This document shows, one piece after another, positions 43,605-53,016 of a stretch of DNA of 64,000 bases; positions within the stretch are counted from its first letter, which is position 1, and every line of letters starts with the position of its first letter. Below the pieces are notes generated by a model. The model worked only from the letters and a program-made list of their open reading frames with translations, made no database searches and was not told the origin of the DNA. Source of the DNA: an uncultured Spirochaetales bacterium (lineage in GTDB: Bacteria > Spirochaetota > Spirochaetia > Sphaerochaetales > Sphaerochaetaceae); the NCBI GenBank assembly GCA_944390045.1, contig CALXOO010000001.1, positions 1-64,000 on the forward strand, written 5' to 3'. The translations under genes and the position numbers were made by a program.

Positions 43605-44453
43605 TTATCCTTTCAATCCTCCACGGGCTATGCCCTGGATGATGTACTTCTGGAACAGGAGGTATATGATGATGAGCGGCAGCACGACGATTGTCGCACC
43701 GGCCATCATCAGATGGTAGGCTGTTCCGGATTCACTGGCGAAATACTGCAGTCCGATGGAGAGCACCCGCTTGTTTATGTTGCCAGTGACCATCAGGGGC
43801 CAGAGATATGCGTTCCAGCTGGCGATGAAGTTGAAAAGCCCTATGGTCACGAGTGAGCTCTTGGCGTTCGGAACCATCATCTTCCACAGATATTTCCAGT
43901 CCGAGCAACCGTCAACTTTTGCCGCAAGATAAATCTGGTCAGGTATCTGGTTGAAGAACTGGCGCAGAAGATAAATGTAGAACACACTGGCGGTGTAGGG
44001 GATTATCTGTGCCCACAGACTGTCATACAGGTTCATCCTGGTGATGGTTATGAAGTTGGTGATGATGTACATCTGACTGGGAACCATCATGGTCGCAAGC
44101 AGGATGCTGAACAGCTTGTCGCGTCCCTTGAACTCCAGTCTTGAGAAGGCGAAGGCGGCCAGAATTGTCGTGAACAGGGTGAAGACCGTGTTGGCGACGG
44201 CTACCAGAATGCTGTTCTTGAAGTAGATCCCGAAAGGATTTGTCTTCATCGTCAGGACTTCCGCGTAGTTTGACCACTGCGCTTCCTCCGGCCACCAGAT
44301 GATCTCAGGACTGGTGATCTCGCGGATGGTCTTTAGTGAGCCGCTGATCATCCAGAAAAAGGGGAAGAGCATCACCAGGCTTCCCAGCAGCAGAAGAATG
44401 AATACCAGCGCCCTTGTGTATTTGTTCTGGATTCTGTTCGGGTTGTTGTCCAT
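43605..44453 (-). CDS. Sugar ABC transporter permease (UgpE/MalG-like)
   Basis: A 282-aa inner-membrane protein with about six helices. The coupling-helix EAA motif is AAKVDGCSDWKYLWKMMVPNAK near residue 190, here shown in part as AAKVDGCSDWKYLWKMMVPN. The C-terminus IIQGIARGGLKG is the classic MalG/UgpE ending. The gene is 8 bp from the companion permease and pairs with it. Confidence 0.92.
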   Translation of the reverse strand: MDNNPNRIQNKYTRALVFILLLLGSLVMLFPFFWMISGSLKTIREITSPEIIWWPEEAQWSNYAEVLTMKTNPFGIYFKNSILVAVANTVFTLFTTILAAFAFSRLEFKGRDKLFSILLATMMVPSQMYIITNFITITRMNLYDSLWAQIIPYTASVFYIYLLRQFFNQIPDQIYLAAKVDGCSDWKYLWKMMVPNAKSSLVTIGLFNFIASWNAYLWPLMVTGNINKRVLSIGLQYFASESGTAYHLMMAGATIVVLPLIIIYLLFQKYIIQGIARGGLKG

Positions 44454-44461
44454 CGCTCCTC

Positions 44462-45349
44462 CTACTGGTCAGCACGCCTGTTGGACATGTGCATCTGGAT
44501 GAATGTGAAGACCATGATGATGAGGAACATGATCACGCCGCTTGCCGCAGCAATAGTATAGCGGTTCGCGTTGTAGAACTTGTCGTACATGTAGTAGACC
44601 ATGGTGGTCGCACTGTGAAGCGGTCCGTCGTCTCCGAAGAGGCCCACGACCTCGACATAGGCCTTGAAAGCTCCGATTGTCGCAATGACGAACTGGTAGG
44701 CGAGTATCGGGCCGAGCTGCGGGACCGTGATCTTGATAAACTGCTTCCATTTGCCGGCCTCGTCTATTCTGGCTGCCTGGTACAGCTGCGGGTCAATTCC
44801 CTGCAGTCCGGCGAGGAAGATCACGATCTTGAAGGCCAGGGCGGACCAGATTCCGAAGATGCACAGTGTGAACATTGCCCAGTCAGGATCATTGAGCCAC
44901 TGTATCGCGTCAATGCCGAAGAGGCCGAGGAACTTGTTGAAGATTCCGAACTCACTGTGGAAAATGAAGCGGAAGGCCAGGCCGATGGCAATCGCGTTTG
45001 TGACATAGGGCAGGAAGTAGGCGGTCTGGAAGAACTTTGAGCCCTTTATCCCGCTGTTGAGCAGGATGGCTATTACAAGTGACAGGGCGATCGATACCGG
45101 GACGGTGACAATCGCATATATGAAGGTGTTTGCCAGCGCCTTGTGGAAGTTCGGATCCTGAAGCACCCAGATGTAGCTTGACAGGCCGAATCCGCTTCCT
45201 TCCTTGGAGAAGATGTTGAAGTCTTCATAGACACTCATCCTCAGTGTGTGGAACATCGGATAGACGACGAAGACGGCTATGATCACAAGGGCCGGAAGCA
45301 GATAGAGCATGGCGCGGAAAAATGTCTTCTTCTGGTTCTGCCCTACCAT
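44462..45349 (-). CDS. Sugar ABC transporter permease (UgpA/MalF-like)
   Basis: A 295-aa permease with six predicted helices. The EAA loop reads AARIDEAGKWKQFIKITVPQ around residue 195 and the chain ends in a basic stretch. It begins 7 bp inside the ATPase gene and is followed after 8 bp by the second permease, so coupled translation is likely. Confidence 0.92.
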   Translation of the reverse strand: MVGQNQKKTFFRAMLYLLPALVIIAVFVVYPMFHTLRMSVYEDFNIFSKEGSGFGLSSYIWVLQDPNFHKALANTFIYAIVTVPVSIALSLVIAILLNSGIKGSKFFQTAYFLPYVTNAIAIGLAFRFIFHSEFGIFNKFLGLFGIDAIQWLNDPDWAMFTLCIFGIWSALAFKIVIFLAGLQGIDPQLYQAARIDEAGKWKQFIKITVPQLGPILAYQFVIATIGAFKAYVEVVGLFGDDGPLHSATTMVYYMYDKFYNANRYTIAAASGVIMFLIIMVFTFIQMHMSNRRADQ

Positions 45350-46440
45350 ACCTCGATCCTCTTGCCGTCCTGATCAAAGAGATGGACTCCGCTCCTTCTC
45401 AGCGCGAAACGGACGGTATCGCCCTCGCTGATGTGCTGATCGCTCTCGATCAGGGCCTCGCTGAAATGTCCGTTGATGTCAAAACGGACCTGGAAGTCGC
45501 GTCCTATTGTTGCCTTGAACTCTATCCTGGCATTGAAGGTGCCGTCTCCCTCATCCCCCGTCAGGATGAAGCTCTCCGGCCTGATCCCCATCTGGTAGTG
45601 TCCGTCAGCAAGGACTGTCGCCATGGCCCTGTCCCCGTTAACGATCAGCCATCCTCCTCTGGCCTCAGCCTGGAAGAGATTGATCGGCGGATTGCCGAGG
45701 AACTGCGCCACGAAGACATTCGCGGGGTGAATATAGGTTTCCTGCGGGTGGTCCACCTGCTGTACAAGGCCGTCTCTCATCACGATTATCTCATCAGTGA
45801 TGCTCATGGCCTCTTCCTGGTCGTGAGTGACAAAGACTGTTGTTATTCCTGTCGCCTGCTGGATCCTCCTGATCTCTTCCCTTGTCTGGATTCTCAGCCT
45901 GGCGTCCAGGTTGCTCAGCGGCTCGTCAAGGAGCAGCACTTTAGGCTGTTTCGCAATGGCCCTGGCGATCGCGACCCGCTGCTGCTGACCTCCGGAAAGC
46001 TGTGCCGGCTTCCGGTCAAGCAGCTCCTCGATTGCGACGATTTTCGCCGTGTGCTGGACGATCTGGTCGATCGCGGCCCTGCGCTCTTTTGCATCTTTGT
46101 GCTCTTCCTTGAAGCTCCTGCTGTTGCGCAGGGGGAAGGCTATGTTGTCGTAGACGCTCATGTGCGGATAAAGCGCATAGTTCTGGAACACGAGTCCGAT
46201 GCCGCGCTTTTCCGGAGGAAGACCAGTCACGTCCTCATCTCCGAAAAATATCTTTCCGCTGGTCGGCTCGTGAAGGCCGGCGAGCAGGAAAAGCGTGGTG
46301 CTCTTTCCGCAGCCGGAGGGGCCAAGGAGTCCGACCAGATGGCCGCTTGGAATTGTGACGGTCAGATTGTTGACGGCTATCGTCTCCTTGTTTTCCTTTC
46401 CGGTAAACGTCTTTGTAAGTCCTTCGATTCTTATGTCCAT
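45343..46440 (-). CDS. Sugar ABC transporter ATPase (UgpC/MsmX-like)
   Basis: A 365-aa ATPase: Walker A GPSGCGKST, signature LSGGQQQRV, Walker B LLLDEPLSNLD, switch His in VTHDQEE, then a C-terminal OB-type regulatory domain with GIRPESF. It is the first gene of the operon, an order with the ATPase first that is less common. No Shine-Dalgarno precedes the ATG, and a -10 box lies only 9 nt upstream, so the message may be leaderless. Confidence 0.93.
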   Translation of the reverse strand: MDIRIEGLTKTFTGKENKETIAVNNLTVTIPSGHLVGLLGPSGCGKSTTLFLLAGLHEPTSGKIFFGDEDVTGLPPEKRGIGLVFQNYALYPHMSVYDNIAFPLRNSRSFKEEHKDAKERRAAIDQIVQHTAKIVAIEELLDRKPAQLSGGQQQRVAIARAIAKQPKVLLLDEPLSNLDARLRIQTREEIRRIQQATGITTVFVTHDQEEAMSITDEIIVMRDGLVQQVDHPQETYIHPANVFVAQFLGNPPINLFQAEARGGWLIVNGDRAMATVLADGHYQMGIRPESFILTGDEGDGTFNARIEFKATIGRDFQVRFDINGHFSEALIESDQHISEGDTVRFALRRSGVHLFDQDGKRIEVW

Positions 46441-46449
46441 CTTAACTGC

Positions 46450-46479
46450 ATTCTAGAACCATTTGCGCATCTGTGACAA
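46450..46479 (-). promoter_or_regulatory. Promoter of the sugar ABC operon, set for a leaderless start
   Basis: On the minus strand TTGTCA (46474-46479) and TAGAAT (46450-46455) are 18 bp apart. Only 9 nt separate TAGAAT from the ATG, so the transcript should begin 1-3 nt before the start codon. Confidence 0.65.
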
Positions 46480-46655
46480 ATGGAATTTACATTTTTGAGG
46501 CAGCTTCAGCCGCCTTGCACGAGCCCGGGAGAGCAGATCTCCGCCCCCAGGATGTCCCGTTTTGCCTTTTGCTGCCTCCTGACATTCGGTTGTGCCGTCT
46601 CTGACGCCATTTGGCAAATTCTGTGTAAAGCTTCCGTGTATGAAATGCGCAATGC

Positions 46656-46684
46656 TTGGAATAGAGGGGCTTTTAGGCTAGAGT
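46656..46684 (+). promoter_or_regulatory. Promoter of the peptide ABC operon, set for a leaderless start
   Basis: TTGGAA (46656-46661) and TAGAGT (46679-46684) are 17 bp apart. The ATG follows 6 nt later, at the expected transcription start. The 46485-46655 gap shows no other feature. Confidence 0.6.
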
Positions 46685-46690
46685 AGGCCC

Positions 46691-48205
46691 ATGGCTAGAA
46701 GATTGCTTACATTTCTGATTCTTTTTTCAGCTTTCCTGCTGGCATCATGCTCCGGTGGACAGGACGATGGCGCCGCAACAGGTGCCGCCGGCGGCACAGA
46801 AAGCCGCGTAAGAATGGCCGTCACAGTCGACCCTGACGGGCTCGATCCCCATATGAGCGCCTCTGCCAGTACCTTCCAGGTCACGAGCAGCATATATGAG
46901 ACACTTGTCACTGTGGATGAACAGGGCAATATCATACCTTCTCTGGCAGAGAGCTGGACTGTCGCCGGGGATGGAATGTCCATCACTTTCTCACTCAGAC
47001 CGGGCGCCTTGTTCTCAAACGGGAACAAGTGTGATGCCCGGGCGGTCGCAGCCTCTTTCCAGCGTCTTCTCAGTGAATCAGTCAGAAGTCAGGACTATGC
47101 GTTCATCAGCTCCGTGGAAGTCGTGGATGACACCACAGTGAGATTCAATTTCGGACAGCTGAATGTGGTCGCGCTGTCCACCTTCGCCTATCCCTGGGCA
47201 GCGGTCGTGGACACGAGCTGCGCAGATGATCTCAGAACATCTCCGGTTGGAAGCGGACCCTACATGCTCTCAAGCTGGATTCCGCAGCAGTCGCTGGTCC
47301 TTTCAAGGAATCCCAACTGGAACGGAGAGTGCGGCATAGATCAGGTGGAATTCGTGATGATGCCGGACATGACCGGACAGGTCACCGCACTGCGCAACGG
47401 CCAGGTGGATATCATACTCATCACAGGAGACCTGGTAGGCCAGTTCGAAGATGACGCCAGATTCACTGTCAACGCGCTTGCCGGCAACGGACTGCAGCTG
47501 ATGGCCATGAACAACGCATCAGCCGGACTTGACGATGTCAGGGTGCGCCAGGCAATCAACTACGCTGTTGACAAGGATGCCGTGATCGAGGCCGTCTGGT
47601 GGGGATATGGAGAGAAGATCGGCTCCCATTTCCCTGTCGTGCTCTCAGAATACATCGATATGAATGATCTCTATCCCTATGATCCGCAGCGGGCCAGGCA
47701 GCTTCTTGCCGAAGCCGGCTATGGTGAGGGGGAGCTGACACTGCGCATGTATCTTCCCAGAAGCTATCAGGAGTATGTGAACGCAGGTCAGGTCATCGCC
47801 GCACAGCTTGAGGAAGCCGGCATCAATGTCGAGATCCAGATTGTGGAATGGGCCACCTGGCTGAGCGACATCTACAACGGACGCCAGTATGACCTCACTG
47901 TTGTCGGTCACACCGGAAGACTCGACGCATACAGCCTGCTTGCCCGTTACAGGAGTACTGCCGCGGAAAACTATTTCAATTACTCCAATGACGTAGTTGA
48001 CGCCCTGCTGGACCAGTACAACACCACGGTCGATGATGCTGCCAGGATGGAGATCGCCCACCGCCTGCAGGAGATACTTGCCCGGGAGGTTCCCGCACTG
48101 TACATCCAGGATCCGATCCAGATCTACGTGACCACATCCCGGCTGGAAGGCTTCTCTGTCTTCCCGATCAATATCTTCAAGTTCAATGAGATGAACTTTG
48201 TCTAG
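46691..48205 (+). CDS. Peptide/nickel-type ABC substrate-binding lipoprotein
   Basis: A 504-aa DppA/OppA-class lipoprotein. The signal ends at the lipobox LASC, with the cysteine at 20, so it should be anchored in the membrane. Family features: VTVDPDGLDPHMSAS after the tether, DVRVRQAINYAVDKDAVIEA in the middle, and RLEGFSVFPINIF at the end. It leads an eight-gene run through a metallo-hydrolase, phosphatase and methyltransferase. Ligand unknown; oligopeptide or a modified compound acted on by the downstream enzymes. Confidence 0.9.
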   Translation: MARRLLTFLILFSAFLLASCSGGQDDGAATGAAGGTESRVRMAVTVDPDGLDPHMSASASTFQVTSSIYETLVTVDEQGNIIPSLAESWTVAGDGMSITFSLRPGALFSNGNKCDARAVAASFQRLLSESVRSQDYAFISSVEVVDDTTVRFNFGQLNVVALSTFAYPWAAVVDTSCADDLRTSPVGSGPYMLSSWIPQQSLVLSRNPNWNGECGIDQVEFVMMPDMTGQVTALRNGQVDIILITGDLVGQFEDDARFTVNALAGNGLQLMAMNNASAGLDDVRVRQAINYAVDKDAVIEAVWWGYGEKIGSHFPVVLSEYIDMNDLYPYDPQRARQLLAEAGYGEGELTLRMYLPRSYQEYVNAGQVIAAQLEEAGINVEIQIVEWATWLSDIYNGRQYDLTVVGHTGRLDAYSLLARYRSTAAENYFNYSNDVVDALLDQYNTTVDDAARMEIAHRLQEILAREVPALYIQDPIQIYVTTSRLEGFSVFPINIFKFNEMNFV

Positions 48206-48211
48206 TCCCTG

Positions 48212-48220
48212 TGCTAGAAT
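48212..48220 (+). promoter_or_regulatory. Possible extended -10 promoter before the first permease gene
   Basis: TGCTAGAAT is an extended -10 element (TGn plus TAGAAT) whose 3' end lies 9 nt before ATG 48230; no good -35 is seen. It could give a second, leaderless transcript for the permease genes. Confidence 0.4.
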
Positions 48221-48229
48221 GTAGCGGCG

Positions 48230-49189
48230 ATGGGAAAGTACGTATTGGGGCGCATCGCCTCTGCTCTGGTGGTGATGCTGCTGGTCAGCATTCTCACTTT
48301 TCTGGTCCTTGACCTGATCCCAGGAAACGCCGCCATTGTGGCTGTGGGCGTCGAGGGCTCGGCTGAGACTCTGGCCAGGCTTGAGGCCGGCCTGGGGCTG
48401 GACCGCAGCCTCCCGCAGCGCATTGCCGACTACTACAGGGGGCTTATCAGCCTTGATCTGGGCACCTCCAGCTATTATGCGCAGGATGTCTGGTCCCTGA
48501 TCAAACAGCGCCTGGGAGTGACCATCCCGCTGGCGCTTCTGTCAACGGCGATCTCTTTCTCCTGTGCGCTGATCCTGGGCAGTCTTGCAGCATACAGACG
48601 GGGAGGGCTGCTTGACGGCATATGCCGCACAATTGTACAGCTTGCCGGAAGCATACCGTCATTCTGGCTCTCGCTCCTTCTTCTCATCCTGTTCTCATCG
48701 GTCTTCTCTGTTGCCGGAATAGGTGATTACGTGCCGCCGTCTGTCAGCATCCGGGGCTATGTGACGGCTGTTTTCCTGCCTGTGATCGTCCTTGCCGTCG
48801 GACAGCTCGGCCCCATGCTCAGACTTGTGAGAAGCTCGATGATCACTTCCCTGGGAGAAGACTGGTACGCCAGTGCCAGGGTCAAGGGACTGGGCAGGGG
48901 CAGACTGATATTCGTCTATGCGCTGCGCCATGCCATCTCCGGTCCTCTCACACTCTGTGGAAACCAGCTGGCGAAACTGCTGGGAGGCACCGCGATCGTC
49001 GAGTCCATATTCTCACTGCCAGGACTGGGCAGACTTTTCCTTACCGCAGTGGAGATGAGGGACCTCCAGCTTGTACAGGGCATAGTGATCTTCATCACCG
49101 CTCTCGTCGTCCTGATGAATCTTGTCTTTGACATTCTGGTGCATCTGGTGAATCCGGCTGCGGACAGCAGGGAGGCAGGAGGCGCATGA
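48230..49189 (+). CDS. Peptide ABC transporter permease (DppB-like)
   Basis: A 319-aa permease with an N-terminal helix (SALVVMLLVSILTFLVLDLI) and five later membrane segments. The conserved IPGNAA, RLVRSSMI, ARVKGLGRGRLIFVYALRHA and GGTAIVESIFSLPGLGRL motifs are present. No ribosome site precedes the ATG. Ends overlapping dppC-like by 4 bp. Confidence 0.92.
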   Translation: MGKYVLGRIASALVVMLLVSILTFLVLDLIPGNAAIVAVGVEGSAETLARLEAGLGLDRSLPQRIADYYRGLISLDLGTSSYYAQDVWSLIKQRLGVTIPLALLSTAISFSCALILGSLAAYRRGGLLDGICRTIVQLAGSIPSFWLSLLLLILFSSVFSVAGIGDYVPPSVSIRGYVTAVFLPVIVLAVGQLGPMLRLVRSSMITSLGEDWYASARVKGLGRGRLIFVYALRHAISGPLTLCGNQLAKLLGGTAIVESIFSLPGLGRLFLTAVEMRDLQLVQGIVIFITALVVLMNLVFDILVHLVNPAADSREAGGA

Positions 49190-50007
49190 AGAGGATCACA
49201 CCTTCTCTGGCAGCCGGCATCACGCTGGTGTGCATCGTACTGATTCCCGCACTCGTGTCACTCTTCTGCATGCCGTATGATCCGCAGGCAATGGACCTTC
49301 ACAGCCGCTTTGCTGCACCATCCGCACAGCACCTGCTCGGATGTGACCATTTCGGGCGCGACCTTCTCAGCCGTCTGATGGAGGCAAGCCGCCTTGCTCT
49401 GGCAAGCGGACTCTTCTCAGTGTTTCTCGGGGCTCTGGGCGGCATCATCCTCGGTATTGCCGCAGCTCTGGGGCCAAAGTGGCTTGAGACAATGCTGATG
49501 AGGCTTGCGGACGCGCTTATGGCCTTTCCCACCATTCTCACAGCCCTGGCTCTGGCCGCAATACTGGGACGCGGCACGGCACCGAGCATCATAGCCATCT
49601 GTGTCGCAATGATCCCCACCTTCAGCCGCCTGACTTACAGCATGGTCTGTGAAGGACGGGCAAGCCTCTATGTCAGGGCCGCGCGCAGTTATGGTGCCGG
49701 TCCTCTCCGCATAGCGTTCTGTCATCTGCTGCCGTCTCTGATGGGCCGCCTCGTTACCCAGCTCACATCAAGTCTGGGTTCGGCGGTCCTGCTGGAATCC
49801 TCTCTGTCCTTCCTCGGACTCGGCATCCAGCCTCCGTCATCAAGCCTGGGCATGATGCTCAGCGAGGCAAGGGCCTACGTGCTGACTCATCCCTATCAGG
49901 CGCTTCCACCCGGACTGGTGCTGCTGGTCATGGTCCTGGGCTTCAACCTGCTTGGAGACGGGCTCAACGATCTCATATTTGACAGAAGGAGGGCCGTGCA
50001 TGGCTGA
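49186..50007 (+). CDS. Peptide ABC transporter permease (DppC-like)
   Basis: A 273-aa partner permease. The N-terminal phrase AQHLLGCDHFGRDLLSRLM and the coupling loop VRAARSYGAGPLRIAFCHLL are diagnostic, and ESSLSFLGLGIQPPSSSLGM closes the family pattern. The ATG lies inside the previous gene's end (ATGA). Overlaps the first ATPase by 8 bp. Confidence 0.92.
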   Translation: MKRITPSLAAGITLVCIVLIPALVSLFCMPYDPQAMDLHSRFAAPSAQHLLGCDHFGRDLLSRLMEASRLALASGLFSVFLGALGGIILGIAAALGPKWLETMLMRLADALMAFPTILTALALAAILGRGTAPSIIAICVAMIPTFSRLTYSMVCEGRASLYVRAARSYGAGPLRIAFCHLLPSLMGRLVTQLTSSLGSAVLLESSLSFLGLGIQPPSSSLGMMLSEARAYVLTHPYQALPPGLVLLVMVLGFNLLGDGLNDLIFDRRRAVHG

Positions 50008-50947
50008 GCTGCTTGACATGGACCGGCTTTGTGTGCGGGACACGAGACATATAATTCTGTCAGAGCTGACAATGCACGTCGGCCGGGGAGAGAAGGTCGC
50101 TCTCGTCGGTGAGTCCGGCTGCGGGAAGACCATGAGCATACGCACCCTGCTGCATATGCTGCCGGACGATGTCAGCGTGACCTCCGGTTCCCTGACATTC
50201 GACGGAACCGATGTCCTGTCCCTCAGGTCGCACCAGCTGAGACAGGAACTCTATTCACGCGTCGGCTTTGTCGCGCAGAATACCAGTGCGAGCCTGCATC
50301 CGCTGCTGCGGATCTCGACGCAGATGACTGACTTCTATCTGGAAAGACACCGCGGAGTGAGGCGCAGTCAGGCAGTCGAGAAGGCTGCCGGAATCCTCAG
50401 ATCACTCGGAATGCGTGATGTGGAGCGCGTGCTCTCATCCCGGCCGGACCAGCTGTCAGGAGGAATGAGGCAGCGGATCAACATAGCAATTGCGCTGATG
50501 GATGACATCCTGCTGCTTGTGGCAGACGAGCCGACAAGCGCTCTGGATGCGCATGTCAGAAGACAGATAGAGGAAGTCTACATCTCTCTGGCTGAACGCT
50601 CTTGCCTGGCCATGCTTCTGGTCAGCCATGACCTGGGCTTTGTCCGCCGCATGGCAGACAGGGTCTATGTGATGTACGCGGGCAAGATGGTGGAGGAGGG
50701 GCTGGTGGATGAGATTTTCTCAGCTCCCGTACATCCGTACACCCGCTCACTCATCGCGCTTGCCAACGTCAAGTACAAGAACAAGGACGAGGATCTCGCA
50801 CAGCTGGGCGGCTTTGTCCCGGTTGTCGGGAGGGAAAGCCGGTCCTGTGCCTTCGCAAGCCGCTGCAGATACGAGAGGGCGGACTGTATGGCAGATGTGG
50901 AATACCGCAGACTGTCCGACACACATTACGTGAGGTGCTGGAGATGA
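50000..50947 (+). CDS. Peptide ABC transporter ATPase (DppD-like)
   Basis: A 315-aa ATPase: Walker A GESGCGKTM, signature LSGGMRQR, Walker B LLVADEPTSALD, switch VSHDLGF, and a C-terminal oligopeptide-ABC segment with cysteines (CAFASRCRYERADC) that in this family holds an iron-sulfur or zinc site. ATG 50000 is chosen because it is internal to the usual start and overlaps the permease stop by 8 bp. Confidence 0.92.
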   Translation: MAELLDMDRLCVRDTRHIILSELTMHVGRGEKVALVGESGCGKTMSIRTLLHMLPDDVSVTSGSLTFDGTDVLSLRSHQLRQELYSRVGFVAQNTSASLHPLLRISTQMTDFYLERHRGVRRSQAVEKAAGILRSLGMRDVERVLSSRPDQLSGGMRQRINIAIALMDDILLLVADEPTSALDAHVRRQIEEVYISLAERSCLAMLLVSHDLGFVRRMADRVYVMYAGKMVEEGLVDEIFSAPVHPYTRSLIALANVKYKNKDEDLAQLGGFVPVVGRESRSCAFASRCRYERADCMADVEYRRLSDTHYVRCWR

Positions 50948-51699
50948 GCATGCTTGAGGCAAAGGACATCTCAATGGTTTTCCCGGACAACGGCTATGAG
51001 GCCCTGTCCAGGGTCTCGATCCGGGTTGGGGAAGGGGAGAGCGTCGGCATCGTCGGTGAGTCCGGAAGCGGCAAGAGCACTCTCGCCTCAATCATGGGCG
51101 GCCTGCTTAGACCGACTGGAGGCCGGGTGCTTTACCAGGGCCGCGACATCGCAGAGCTCAGGGGGCAGGAGAAAAAGGACTTCAGGACTTCAGTCCAGTA
51201 TATCTTCCAGGATCCAAAACAGGCGATGAACCCGTTTTACAGCCTGATGAGGGTACTTGAGGAACCGCTGCGCATAAACAGGAAGGATCTAGGACGGCAG
51301 GAGCGCCGGAGACTGATTGAGGACATGGTCCGCCGGCTGGGCCTGGAGACAGATCTGCTCTCACGCCATGCGGATGAGATTTCCGGAGGGCAGGCACAGC
51401 GCATTGTCATAGCCCGGGCTCTCCTCTTGGAGCCCAGGATAATAATCGCAGATGAGTGTGTCTCTGCGCTGGACCTTTCCGTGCAGGCCCAGATAATCAA
51501 CATACTGCGCCACATCAGGAAGGACACAGGCGCCGCCTTCCTCTTCATTTCGCACGATATCGAGCTCGTGCGCTACTTCTGTGACCGCATTCACGTCATG
51601 CTGCACGGAAGGATCGTGGAGACGCTGGATGCGGACCGCCTGAGGGAGGATGCGCAAAGCGACTACACGAGACTGCTTCTGGGGGACACATATGAGTGA
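50944..51699 (+). CDS. Peptide ABC transporter ATPase (DppF-like)
   Basis: A 251-aa second ATPase: Walker A GESGSGKST, signature ISGGQAQR, Walker B IIADECVSALD (Cys-Val for the common Pro-Thr), switch ISHDIEL. It is shorter than typical DppF because the C-terminal peptide-ABC extension is missing. ATG 50944 overlaps the previous stop as ATGA. Its 3' end overlaps the metallo-hydrolase start by 8 bp. Confidence 0.9.
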   Translation: MSMLEAKDISMVFPDNGYEALSRVSIRVGEGESVGIVGESGSGKSTLASIMGGLLRPTGGRVLYQGRDIAELRGQEKKDFRTSVQYIFQDPKQAMNPFYSLMRVLEEPLRINRKDLGRQERRRLIEDMVRRLGLETDLLSRHADEISGGQAQRIVIARALLLEPRIIIADECVSALDLSVQAQIINILRHIRKDTGAAFLFISHDIELVRYFCDRIHVMLHGRIVETLDADRLREDAQSDYTRLLLGDTYE

Positions 51700-52423
51700 G
51701 ATGAGACTGCTGGTGATAGGTGAGTCAAGCGGCCGCCCGCTGGCCGGAGGAGCGACCAGCTGCTATCTGGTTGAGTATGATGGAGCGAAGATACTTCTGG
51801 ATATCGGCTCCGGGGCTCTTTCTGTCCTTGAGCGGGCTGTCCACTTTGATGAGATAGATGACATTTTCATCAGCCACTTCCACAGCGACCATGTGGCTGA
51901 TGCGGGTCCGGCAGTCTATCACCGCCTGATCTCCACGCAGCTCGGACTTGTCAACAGGCCTCTGGTCTTTCATGCGCTTGAAGAGGGGCAGCTTGCCTGT
52001 GCGCCTTATTCTGTCTGGAGGCGGACCGGGCTTGAGAGCGGGGATGATGCCGGTCCTTTTCATGTGTCATACCTTGCCGCATGTCATCCGGTGCCGGCGC
52101 TGGCAATGAAGGTCACTGCAGGCGGCAGGACGCTTGTCTACACCGGGGACGGCAGTCTTACAGGAGAGCTTGCCGGCTTCTGTTCTGGTGCAGACATCCT
52201 CATCGCCGAGTGCTCGTTCTATCCCGGCAGGGGCAATGCCGCCTCTGCAGGCCACATGAATGCCGGAGATGTGGCAGCCCTTGCCAGTAAGGCACGTCCT
52301 GGCCTGCTTGTTGTCTCGCACCTGCCAGTCTATGGCGACAGGACAGAAATACTGGACTTCATAAAGAACCGCTATGATGGTAAGGTAATGCTCGCATCGA
52401 CGTTATTGGAGGTTATCGTTTGA
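51692..52423 (+). CDS. Metallo-beta-lactamase-fold hydrolase
   Basis: A 243-aa two-metal hydrolase. FISHFHSDHVADAG is the HxHxDH motif near residue 62, ACHP and GDGS supply later ligands, and VVSHLP closes the site. This branch includes ribonuclease Z-like and cyclic-nucleotide or phosphonate hydrolases. Translationally coupled to the transporter ATPase (start inside it), so it may act on the imported compound. Confidence 0.87.
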   Translation: MSEMRLLVIGESSGRPLAGGATSCYLVEYDGAKILLDIGSGALSVLERAVHFDEIDDIFISHFHSDHVADAGPAVYHRLISTQLGLVNRPLVFHALEEGQLACAPYSVWRRTGLESGDDAGPFHVSYLAACHPVPALAMKVTAGGRTLVYTGDGSLTGELAGFCSGADILIAECSFYPGRGNAASAGHMNAGDVAALASKARPGLLVVSHLPVYGDRTEILDFIKNRYDGKVMLASTLLEVIV

Positions 52424-53016
52424 AGGATTTCACAGTTGTCCTGATCCGCCATGGCCAGAGTTCTGCGAATGTCAGTCACATGCTCTCCGGCTGCATGGAT
52501 GTCCCCCTGACAGAAAATGGCATAAGGGAGCTCGAGTCGCTCAGGAAGGAGGTCGACTACCCGCAAGACGGCATATTCTTCTCATCACCGCTGCAGCGCT
52601 GCATCGACACATTCCATATCCTGTTTCCCGGCCGTACACCGGTCATCCGCGACTCATTCCACGAGATAGACTTCCGTTCTCTGGAAGGCTGGATTCTGAG
52701 CACGCCTGAGGAAATCTCCGCCTATTTCGAAAGCTGGGTGCATGATGAGGGCTATCTGGACGAGGAGACCTTCAGCGAGGTCAGTGAGCGCGGGTCACGG
52801 GCGATCCTCGACATGGTGGAGGAGTGCTCTGCGAAAGGGCTGTCAACTGCGACAGTCGTCATGCACTCGGGAATCATGCGCGCCTCTCTGGTCAGACTGT
52901 TCTCAATGGAGAGGGAGGAGTTTCTCCGCATGACCGTTCCCAACGGCCTTGGTGTCGTGATCAGATTCAGTGACGGGAAACCGGCGTCATGGACCTGGCT
53001 GGAGAGGCGAGGATGA
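52420..53016 (+). CDS. Histidine phosphatase (phosphoglycerate-mutase-like)
   Basis: A 198-aa phosphohydrolase of the histidine phosphatase superfamily. LIRHGQSSAN contains the phospho-His (residue 11), with SSPLQRC for the second Arg, EIDFRSLEGW, and the second His in VVMHSGIMRA. The likely start is TTG 52420, overlapping the upstream stop, with GGAGG 8 nt before it. Substrate unknown; coupling to a hydrolase and a methyltransferase suggests a small-molecule pathway. Confidence 0.87.
   Translation: MKDFTVVLIRHGQSSANVSHMLSGCMDVPLTENGIRELESLRKEVDYPQDGIFFSSPLQRCIDTFHILFPGRTPVIRDSFHEIDFRSLEGWILSTPEEISAYFESWVHDEGYLDEETFSEVSERGSRAILDMVEECSAKGLSTATVVMHSGIMRASLVRLFSMEREEFLRMTVPNGLGVVIRFSDGKPASWTWLERRG

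Noticed and set aside
45322-46476. A 384-codon plus-strand frame opposite the sugar ABC ATPase
   Set aside because: Antisense to a complete ATPase with every motif; the frame is open because of codon bias.
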